From NCBI GenBank assembly GCA_020247085.1, contig JADCJJ010000189.1, positions 1 through 35,252 of the forward strand: a stretch of DNA of 35,252 nucleotides. Direction: 5' to 3'. Positions 28,165 through 35,252 of the stretch are shown one piece after another (positions within the stretch are counted from its first letter, which is position 1; each line of letters starts with the position of its first letter). This DNA is from Myxococcaceae bacterium (lineage in GTDB: Bacteria > Myxococcota > Myxococcia > Myxococcales > Myxococcaceae). The notes beneath the pieces were generated by a model that was not told the origin of the DNA, searched no databases, and saw nothing but the letters and a program-made list of their open reading frames with translations. Position numbers and translations under genes: made by a program.

Positions 28165-28178
28165 GCGGGCGCCCGCTC
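28163..28178. terminator. Candidate bidirectional terminator: 16-bp perfect palindrome
   Basis: GAGCGGGCGCCCGCTC overlaps the stop of the plus gene, 3 nt before the stop of the convergent gene. Confidence 0.35.
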
Positions 28179-28181
28179 GGC

Positions 28182-29153
28182 CTACTCGGCGACGGCCCGT
28201 GCGCGCGCCGCCTGCTTCTCGCGCTCCCCGAGGGCGGCCTGCAGGTACTTGCCTGACAGCTTGCGGCCGATGAGCTCCTGCGCGAGCTCGCCGGCCTCGA
28301 CGAGCTTCTGCAGGTCGATGCCGGTCTCGACGCCCATGCCGTGCAGCATGAACACGAGGTCTTCGGTGGCGAGGTTGCCCGCGGCCCCCGGTGCGTACGG
28401 GCAACCGCCGAGGCCACCGATGCTGGAGTCGAAGGTGGTGACGCCGAGCTGCAGACCGACGAGCGCATTCGCCAGCGCCGTGCCGCGCGTGTCGTGAAGG
28501 TGGAGCGCGAGCTGCTCGAGCGGGATGACCTTCGACACCTCGCCGACGATGTCGGCCGTCTGGTTGGGCGTGCCGATGCCGATCGTGTCGCCGAGCGACA
28601 GCTGGTACAGCCCCAGGTCAGCGATGCGCTTGACGACCTCGGCGACGCGCGCGACGGGCACCCGGCCCTCGTAGGGGCAGCCCCACACCGTCGAGAGGTA
28701 GCACCGCACCCGCATGCCGGCCGCGCGGGCGCCGCTCGCCGTCTCCTTCGCGGCCTGCACCGCCTCGGCGACCGACTTGTTGATGTTCTTCTTCGAGTGG
28801 GCCTCGGTCACCGAGAGGAACACCGCGGCCTCACCGAGCCCGGCGGCGACGGCCCGCTCGAGGCCGCGCACGTTGGGCACCAGCGCGGTGAAGGTGACGC
28901 CCTCTCGCCGCGGCAGCAGCGCCAACAGCTTCTCGGCGTCGGCGAGCTGGGGGATCCACCGGGGCGAGACGAACGACGACACCTCGATGCGCCGCTCGCC
29001 AGCCGCCAGCAGCGCCTCGATGAGCCGCGCCTTGTCAACGGTCGGGAGCGTTCGCAGCTCGTTTTGCAGGCCGTCGCGGGGACCGACCTCGTAGACATCG
29101 ACGCGCTTCGGCAGGGGGCCGAGCGCTGCGCTGGTACCGGCGGACGTCGTCAT
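28182..29153 (-). CDS. Hydroxymethylglutaryl-CoA lyase
   Basis: [86 protein letters not shown] overlaps upstream TGA. Confidence 0.92.
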   Translation of the reverse strand: MTTSAGTSAALGPLPKRVDVYEVGPRDGLQNELRTLPTVDKARLIEALLAAGERRIEVSSFVSPRWIPQLADAEKLLALLPRREGVTFTALVPNVRGLERAVAAGLGEAAVFLSVTEAHSKKNINKSVAEAVQAAKETASGARAAGMRVRCYLSTVWGCPYEGRVPVARVAEVVKRIADLGLYQLSLGDTIGIGTPNQTADIVGEVSKVIPLEQLALHLHDTRGTALANALVGLQLGVTTFDSSIGGLGGCPYAPGAAGNLATEDLVFMLHGMGVETGIDLQKLVEAGELAQELIGRKLSGKYLQAALGEREKQAARARAVAE

Positions 29154-29554
29154 GCGCGCGACGGAATGTGCTCCTGGATCCACTTGACGATGTCCTGGGT
29201 GCTCGAGCCGGGCGTGAAGATCTCCGAGACGCCCTGGGCCTTGAGCCGCGGAATGTCATCGTCGGGGATGATGCCGCCGCCGAAGACCTTGATGTCGTCG
29301 GCCTTTTGGCCCTTCAGCAGCTCGAGCACGGCGGGGAACAACGTCATGTGCGCGCCCGACATGATCGACATGCCGATGGCGTCGACGTCTTCCTGCACGG
29401 CGGCGCTGACGATCATCTCGGGCGTCTGGTGGAGGCCCGTGTAGATGACCTCCATGCCTGCGTCCCGAAGGGCGCGGGCGATGATCTTCGCGCCGCGGTC
29501 ATGCCCGTCGAGGCCAGGCTTCGCCACCAGGATGCGGAGTTTCCGGTCAGCCAC
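29150..29554 (-). CDS. Stand-alone cobalamin-binding subunit of acyl-CoA (methylmalonyl-CoA-type) mutase
   Basis: [29 protein letters not shown] (DxHxxG), [19 protein letters not shown]. Confidence 0.93.
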   Translation of the reverse strand: MADRKLRILVAKPGLDGHDRGAKIIARALRDAGMEVIYTGLHQTPEMIVSAAVQEDVDAIGMSIMSGAHMTLFPAVLELLKGQKADDIKVFGGGIIPDDDIPRLKAQGVSEIFTPGSSTQDIVKWIQEHIPSRA

Positions 29555-30281
29555 GTCGCTGTGCTCCTACGATCAAATCCACCGACGCGTCCGAGGGCGC
29601 GCTCCCGTCGAGCGCCCCGTGAACCCACTTCACCATGAAGCCTGCCGCGTCGAGCAGCGCCTCCCACTCGTCGGTGGCATAGTAGCGAATGAAGAACGAT
29701 GCAGCCATGAAGCGCCCGTCGGGCAGCGTCAGCGCTCGGGTCAGCTCGTCGCGCCCCGTTCCAGCGTCGTACCGCACCCGCTCCTCGAGGTGGGCCCCGT
29801 CGGGCAGTGTGCCGTCGAAGGAGGCCTCGGGCTGGCGCTCGGCGCCCGCCTTCGACGAGCCGTGCACGATGAACCACCCGCCGGGCCTGACGCATCGCGC
29901 CACCTCGGCCAGCGCGAGGGGCACCGCGGCGTCGGGGAACGTGCCGAGGGTGTTGTACCAGGAGAAGGCGCTCCCGAAGGCCCCGTCCCGGAACGGCAGG
30001 GCGAAGAACGAACCCCTCGCGACCGGGGCGTGGGCGCGAGCCTCGTCGAGCGACCGGACGTCGAAGTCGAGCCCGACGAGCCGGCCGTGAAAGGCCGCCA
30101 GCCGCGCCAGGTGCCGGCCATGCCCGCACCCGACATCGAGCAGCGCGCCGGGCACGCCCTCGAGCTGGCGCGACAGGTAGGCCCCTTCGGCGTCCGACAC
30201 CGCCTCAGGCAGGAAGGGCCGGGTCGAGCGCAGGTAGAGCTCCCCGAAGAGGCCTTGGGGGCCCTCAGTCGAGGTCGTCAT
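29547..30281 (-). CDS. Class I SAM-dependent methyltransferase
   Basis: [43 protein letters not shown]. Confidence 0.85.
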   Translation of the reverse strand: MTTSTEGPQGLFGELYLRSTRPFLPEAVSDAEGAYLSRQLEGVPGALLDVGCGHGRHLARLAAFHGRLVGLDFDVRSLDEARAHAPVARGSFFALPFRDGAFGSAFSWYNTLGTFPDAAVPLALAEVARCVRPGGWFIVHGSSKAGAERQPEASFDGTLPDGAHLEERVRYDAGTGRDELTRALTLPDGRFMAASFFIRYYATDEWEALLDAAGFMVKWVHGALDGSAPSDASVDLIVGAQRRG

Positions 30282-31389
30282 CGGGGTCGTCGTCGATCTC
30301 GGCCCGGGCCTTCGCGGCGTCTACCGAGAGGCGCCCGTCGAGGTCCCACTCGAGGCGCACGCCCGCGGGGAGCGCGAGGTAGCGGACGAGGTCGGGCGCC
30401 CGGCGGCAGACGTCGCCCAGCGCGAGCACGCCCTCCTCCGGCCCGTCGCCGGAGGCGCGACTGAAGAACCGCCAGCCCGAGTCCTTCGACGCCTCAGGCT
30501 CCTCGCGGAGCGCCAGCAGCGCGCGGAGCCCGTCGACAGTGCCTCGCACTCTCGCCGTCGAGGTGCGAAACGGCGAGTCCCCGGTGAGGTCGTGCTCCTC
30601 GAGCACCAGCCGCTGCTCGAGGGCCCGCAGGAGCGGCTCAGTGAGGGGGCCGCCGGCCTCACCTGGAGCCTCGGGCGCCGCGCGCACGTCGAGCACGCCC
30701 ACCCCCGGAAACACCGCCTCGGGCAGGAGCTTCTGGACGAGCGGCGGGTGTCACCCCCGAAAGGCGCCGCCGGCGTCGCCCTCGGAGGCGAAGAAGACGA
30801 GGCGGTCGAAGCCGTAGGCCATCGACTGCCCGTGCTGCACGCGGTGCCCGTGCTCCATCACCCAGTCGGCGAAGTGGCCGCACATGAGCGCGGCGTCTTC
30901 GAGCAGCTCGCGCCCCTTGAACTCGAACGAGATCTCACGCTGCTCGAGCTTGGCCAGCCCCACCGTCTCGGCGCGGTAGCCGTGCTCGCCCATCTCGGTG
31001 AAGCCGACCGAGAACAGATCTTCGGCCAGCGGCTCGTCGGGGAGCGCCTCGGCGGCCTGCGCGAGGGGGAACGGCCACAGCCGCAGGACGTCGAGGCCGA
31101 AGCCGCTGACCCCGGCGCACGCCTCGAGCAGCACCTGCCGCGCCTCGGCGAAGAAGGCGCCGGCGCCACCGCGGACCTCGCGCGTCAGCGACAGCAGGAA
31201 CAGGCGCCGCGCCGAGAAGCGCGAGAAGGCCTGCGCGTGGGGCCCGAAGAGCTCGTCGGCCGACGGCGCCGTCGCCAGCTCGGGCAGCTCGACGAGCTGG
31301 GCGCTGGTGCCCGAAGCCGGCGGCGTGAAGGCCCCGGTGGGCGCGCCCCCCTCGGTGTAGATGGCGTAGCAACAGCGGAGCGTTGGCAC
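30265..31389 (-). pseudogene. Conserved-hypothetical-type reading frame interrupted by one in-frame TGA (codon at 30753-30751)
   Basis: The supplied ORFs 30751..31389 and 30265..30714 are in the same frame; translation is continuous ...GDAGGAFRG-*-HPPLVQKLLPEAVFPGVGVLDV... with no other stop. Could be nonsense mutation, two genes, sequencing error or recoding. Confidence 0.55.
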
Positions 31390-31443
31390 GGCGGTCGAGA
31401 CGTTACGGTCAAACCCGCGCCGAGGCGAGAAGTCGGCGGGCCG

Positions 31444-33237
31444 TCAGAAGATGCCTCCCTCGCGGTACTGGCCCCACACCTTGCGGAAGACATCCGAGAT
31501 CTCGCCCAGCGTCGCGTAGGCCTTCACCGCTTCGAGCACCGGCGGCATGAGGTTCTGCTGCTCGTCGCGGCAGGCGGCCTCGACCTTCGAGAGGCAGGCA
31601 GTGACGGCGGCCGGGTCGCGCTCCCGCTTGACGGCCTGGAGCCGGTCGACCTGCTCCTGCGCCACCCGCTCGTCGATCTTGAGCAGCTCGATGTTCGAGG
31701 CGCCCGAGGCGGACTTGAACGCGTTGACGCCGACGATCAGCCGCTCCCCCTGCTCGACCTCGCGCTGGAAGCGGTAGGCCGACTCGCCGATCTCCTTCTG
31801 CGGGAAGCCCTCTTCGACGGCGCGAATGATGCCGCCCATCTCGTCGATGCGGCGCAGGTAGTCGAAGGCGCGCCGCTCCATCTCGTCGGTGAGGTGCTCG
31901 ACGTAGTAACTGCCGGCGAGCGGGTCGACGACGCGATCGGCGCCCGACTCGTGGGCGATGATCTGCTGGGTCCGCAGCGCGATGGTGACGGCCTCTTCGG
32001 TGGGCAGCGCGTAGGTCTCGTCGAGCGAGTTGGTGTGCAGCGACTGGGTGCCGCCCAGCACCGCCGCGAAGGCCTGCAGCGCGACGCGCGCCACGTTGTT
32101 GTACGGCTGCTGCGCGGTGAGCGAGACGCCGGCGGTCTGCGCGTGAGTGCGGAGCATCATGGCCCGCGGGTCCTTCGCGCCGAAGCGGTCGCGCATGATC
32201 TTCGCCCACATGCGGCGCGCCGCGCGGAACTTCGCGACCTCTTCGAAGAAGTCGTTGTGCACGTCCCAGAAGAACGAGAGCCGCGGCGCGAAGTCATCGA
32301 CGTTCATGCCGCGCTTGACGCCCTCTTCGACGTAGCCGATGCCGTCGGCGATGGTGAAGGCGAGCTCCTGCACCGCCGTCGCCCCGGCCTCTCTGATGTG
32401 GTACCCGCTGATCGACACCGGGTTCCACTTCGGCATGTGCCGGGCGCAGAACTCGACCATGTCGGTGACGATGCGCACCGCCGGGCGTGGGCCGACGATC
32501 CACTCCTTCTGGGCGATGAACTCCTTGAGCATGTCGTTCTGAATGGTGCCGCCGAGCAGGTGCATCGGCACGCCCTGCTTCTCGGCGACGGCGATGTACA
32601 TGCACAGGGCGACGATGGCCGACGCGTTGATGGTCATCGACGTCGTCACCTGGTCGAGCCTGATGCCGTCGAAGAGGATCTCGAAGTCCTTCAGGGTCGA
32701 GATGGCGACGCCCTCTTTCCCGACCTCGCCGCGCGACATCGGGTGGTCGGCGTCGTAGCCCATGAGGGCGGGCATATCGAAGGCGGTCGAAAGACCCGTC
32801 ATGCCCTGGCTGATGAGGTACTTGAAGCGGCGGTTGGTGTCGGCGGGGCCACCGAAGCCAGCGAACTGCCGCATCGTCCACAGGCGGGAGCGGTACATCG
32901 TCGGCTGCGGCCCGCGGGTGAACGGGAACTCGCCCGGCAAGCCGAGGTCCTCGAGGCGCTCGCCGCGCCGGTCGGCGGCGGTGAACACGTCGGGGAGCGG
33001 GATGCCGGAGTCGTTGAGGAAGGCCGCCTTGCGCGTCGGCATCTTCTCGAGCGACTTCGCGAGCGTCGTCTTGCGCCAGCGGGCGACGTCGGTCGAGAGC
33101 TGCTTCAGCGTAGCGGCGTCGTAGGGGCTGGCCGCGCGGCGCTTCGGCGCCTTGCGCTTCGCCGATTCAGCCTTCGTCGCCGGCCTCTTCTTCGCCCTCG
33201 CCTTCGACAGGGACAGCTTCTTCGCGCTCTTCGCCAT
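31444..33237 (-). CDS. Acyl-CoA mutase large (catalytic) subunit, methylmalonyl-CoA mutase-like, with basic N-terminal tail
   Basis: [91 protein letters not shown]; lacks a B12 domain. ATG 33237. Confidence 0.93.
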   Translation of the reverse strand: MAKSAKKLSLSKARAKKRPATKAESAKRKAPKRRAASPYDAATLKQLSTDVARWRKTTLAKSLEKMPTRKAAFLNDSGIPLPDVFTAADRRGERLEDLGLPGEFPFTRGPQPTMYRSRLWTMRQFAGFGGPADTNRRFKYLISQGMTGLSTAFDMPALMGYDADHPMSRGEVGKEGVAISTLKDFEILFDGIRLDQVTTSMTINASAIVALCMYIAVAEKQGVPMHLLGGTIQNDMLKEFIAQKEWIVGPRPAVRIVTDMVEFCARHMPKWNPVSISGYHIREAGATAVQELAFTIADGIGYVEEGVKRGMNVDDFAPRLSFFWDVHNDFFEEVAKFRAARRMWAKIMRDRFGAKDPRAMMLRTHAQTAGVSLTAQQPYNNVARVALQAFAAVLGGTQSLHTNSLDETYALPTEEAVTIALRTQQIIAHESGADRVVDPLAGSYYVEHLTDEMERRAFDYLRRIDEMGGIIRAVEEGFPQKEIGESAYRFQREVEQGERLIVGVNAFKSASGASNIELLKIDERVAQEQVDRLQAVKRERDPAAVTACLSKVEAACRDEQQNLMPPVLEAVKAYATLGEISDVFRKVWGQYREGGIF

Positions 33238-33331
33238 GCGGGGGCCATAGCATCGTGGTTTCACCCTGGCGAGGCGGTCGCCCGGCGCGGCGGGGTGCAC
33301 CGTGTCACGCGGCGCGAAGGGGGGCGGGCCT

Positions 33332-34522
33332 TCAGCGGAGCGTGGCGCCGGCCCAGGCTCGCAGCCGCTCGACCCCTGCGGCGAGCACCGCGTCGCTCTT
33401 GCAGAAGGCGAACCGCGCCAGCCCGTGCACCCCGGCAGCGTGCTCGGCCGTGTAGAAGACCGACGGCGGAATGGCGGCCACCCCCGCCTCCCGCAAGAGC
33501 CGCCGGCAGAACGCGACGTCGTCTTCGCCGGCGGCGCGGTGCCGGTCGGTGCGCGCCATGACGAAGTAGCTGCCGCGCGGCACCAGCGGCTCGAAGCCGG
33601 CCGCCTCGAGCCCCTCGACCAGGAAGTCGCGCCGCCGCCGGTACTCGTCGGCGAACCCCGAGAAGTACGAGTCGGGCAGGCGGAGCGCCGTGGCGAGGGC
33701 GACCTGGAGCGGGTGCGCGACGGCGAAGGTGACCCACTGGTGGGCCTTCTGCGTCGCGCGAACGAGCGGCGCCGGGCCCAGCGCCCAGCCGAGCTTCCAC
33801 CCGGTGAACGAGAAGCTCTTGCCCCCGCTCGAGACGGTGAGCGTCTGCTCCGGCGCCAGCAGCGCAGGGCGCAGGTGCGTGCCGGGCCCGAAGACGAGGT
33901 GCTCGTACACCTCGTCGCTCAGCACCACCGCCCCGTGCCTGGCCGCCAGCGCGTGAATGCGCTCGAGCTCGTCGCGCGTGTACAGCTTGCCCGTCGGGTT
34001 GTGCGGGGTGTTGACGACGACGAGCTTCGTACGGGCCCCGAAGGCGGCGCGCAGCTCGGCCTCGTCGAACGTCCACTCGCCGTCGGCCCCGGCCGGCGGC
34101 CGCAGCGGTACGAAGCGCGGCACCCCGCCGGCCATCTGCACGCTGGCGAGGTACGAGTCGTAGAAGGGCTCGAAGAGCACCACCTCGTCGCCCGGATCCA
34201 CCAGCCCCATCACCGCGTCGAAGATCGCCTCGGTCGCGCCGCAGGTGATCGTCACCTCGGTGTCGGCGTCGACGCGTTGCCCGTAGAAGCGCAGCGCGTG
34301 CTCCGCGACGGCCCTCCGCAGCGCCGCGCTGCCCGTGGTGACGGCGTACTGGTTGAAGCCCCCGCGGATGGCCTCGATGGCCGCCTCCTTCACCGCCGCG
34401 GGCCCGTCGAAGTCCGGGAACCCCTGACCAAGGTTCACCGCGCCGAGCTCGGCGGCGAGCCTCGACATCTCGGTGAAGATGGTGGTGCCAAACGGCGTGA
34501 CGCGTGCGCTCTCCAGGGCCAT
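33332..34522 (-). CDS. PLP-dependent class I/II aminotransferase
   Basis: [67 protein letters not shown]. Confidence 0.93.
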   Translation of the reverse strand: MALESARVTPFGTTIFTEMSRLAAELGAVNLGQGFPDFDGPAAVKEAAIEAIRGGFNQYAVTTGSAALRRAVAEHALRFYGQRVDADTEVTITCGATEAIFDAVMGLVDPGDEVVLFEPFYDSYLASVQMAGGVPRFVPLRPPAGADGEWTFDEAELRAAFGARTKLVVVNTPHNPTGKLYTRDELERIHALAARHGAVVLSDEVYEHLVFGPGTHLRPALLAPEQTLTVSSGGKSFSFTGWKLGWALGPAPLVRATQKAHQWVTFAVAHPLQVALATALRLPDSYFSGFADEYRRRRDFLVEGLEAAGFEPLVPRGSYFVMARTDRHRAAGEDDVAFCRRLLREAGVAAIPPSVFYTAEHAAGVHGLARFAFCKSDAVLAAGVERLRAWAGATLR

Positions 34523-34568
34523 GCGCTCGTGTAGCCCAGCTGGCGCCCGTCAACGAACCCCTCTCGCC

Positions 34569-35144
34569 TCACCCGCAGCTCGAGCGCCAGGCGAGCAGCA
34601 CCCCGAGGAGCGTCAGCGCCGCCCCGCCGACGAGCCCCATCGTGCCGATCGACCGGCGTCGCGCCGCCTCGCGGTCCGCCTCCCGTCGCGAGGCCGCCTC
34701 GAGCGCCGCCGGCCCGGGCGTGGACCCGGGCGCGGGCGCGCCGGGCACCTCTCCGTCGCGGAGCCCCAGCACGCCGCGCACGTGGGCGATGAGCCGATCT
34801 GCGCCGCGGTAGCCCGAGAGCGCGCTCGAGATACGGGCCAGGCGATCGGGCGACGGCGCCGCGTCCCACTCCACGGCCTCGGCCGGCCGCCCCGCCCTCG
34901 CGCCCGCGGCCCCCGCCCCGGTGCGGAAGACCCCCGCCACCCACACCAGCACCTCGTCGAACAGCCGCAGCTCCTGCCGTGTGACGCGCCCGTCGGCGTC
35001 GAGCTCCGAGATGAGCTCGGCCCCGCGCGCGCTCCGATGCCAGATGGTGCGATGCCCCGAGGGGTTCGCCGGCGACTCGACGGCCCTCACCCGGCACATC
35101 GCCTCGACCGCCGCCGCACGCTCCTCCGAAGTCCGCTCCACCAT
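34569..35144 (-). CDS. Hypothetical protein with C-terminal TM anchor and EF-hand-like loop
   Basis: C-terminal TM GTMGLVGGAALTLLGVLLAW; ELDADGRVTRQELRLF. Confidence 0.6.
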   Translation of the reverse strand: MVERTSEERAAAVEAMCRVRAVESPANPSGHRTIWHRSARGAELISELDADGRVTRQELRLFDEVLVWVAGVFRTGAGAAGARAGRPAEAVEWDAAPSPDRLARISSALSGYRGADRLIAHVRGVLGLRDGEVPGAPAPGSTPGPAALEAASRREADREAARRRSIGTMGLVGGAALTLLGVLLAWRSSCG

Positions 35145-35252
35145 CCCCGCTGGACCCTACCGCAGCGCCGGGGCGCCCGCCGCTGCCGTCGCGCCTCGAC
35201 GCGGAGCCCTGTTGGCGGGGCCGAGGCCGCGTCCCCGGAATGTTGCATTCGA

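Noticed and set aside
30709-30753. Selenocysteine insertion at the in-frame TGA
   Set aside because: A stem can be drawn after the TGA, but GC-rich sequence forms many such stems and there is no redox motif nearby; kept only as a minor alternative.
30592-33561. 989-aa plus-strand ORF, the longest in the window
   Set aside because: Antisense to the mutase and the TGA-split gene; composition typical of shadow translation (His/Arg/Leu/Gly).
1-35252. CRISPR array, tRNA/rRNA gene, insertion sequence or phage remnant
   Set aside because: No regularly spaced direct repeats, cloverleaf, transposase or integrase motifs noticed; a tRNAscan/ISfinder run would be needed to exclude formally.

Overview
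GC-rich window from what looks like a Myxococcota (myxobacterial-type) chromosome. Lineage is inferred from composition, the HRDFKPDN-type Ser/Thr kinase with TPRs, and a Myxococcus-type PilZ domain. About 30 tightly packed protein genes are supported. From left to right they are: rnr; a dus–mutS2 pair; two TPR proteins; NamZ/DUF1343; a degenerate phosphoesterase-like protein; nadD; a lipoprotein; a minus-strand operon (YfgM-like, BamB-like, NUDIX, RNase H-like); a Ser/Thr kinase-TPR protein; a DUF4124 protein; plsB followed by a small FABP/calycin-like protein; a zincin and a beta-propeller lipoprotein; a DegP-like protease; a PilZ-Hsp70 fusion; a DUF697-SHOCT protein; HMG-CoA lyase; a split B12-dependent acyl-CoA mutase with a methyltransferase and a TGA-interrupted gene between its subunits; an aminotransferase; and a membrane-anchored protein. 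No tRNA, rRNA, CRISPR or IS element was recognised. The best leads are: (i) a reading frame continuous except for one in-frame TGA (30265-31389); (ii) a phosphoesterase-fold protein lacking the expected metal ligands, between NamZ and NadD; (iii) a bacterial FABP-like protein directly behind PlsB; (iv) two mutually exclusive RNA hairpins after nadD; and (v) a PilZ-Hsp70 fusion with altered ATPase residues. All assignments were made by eye without database searches.
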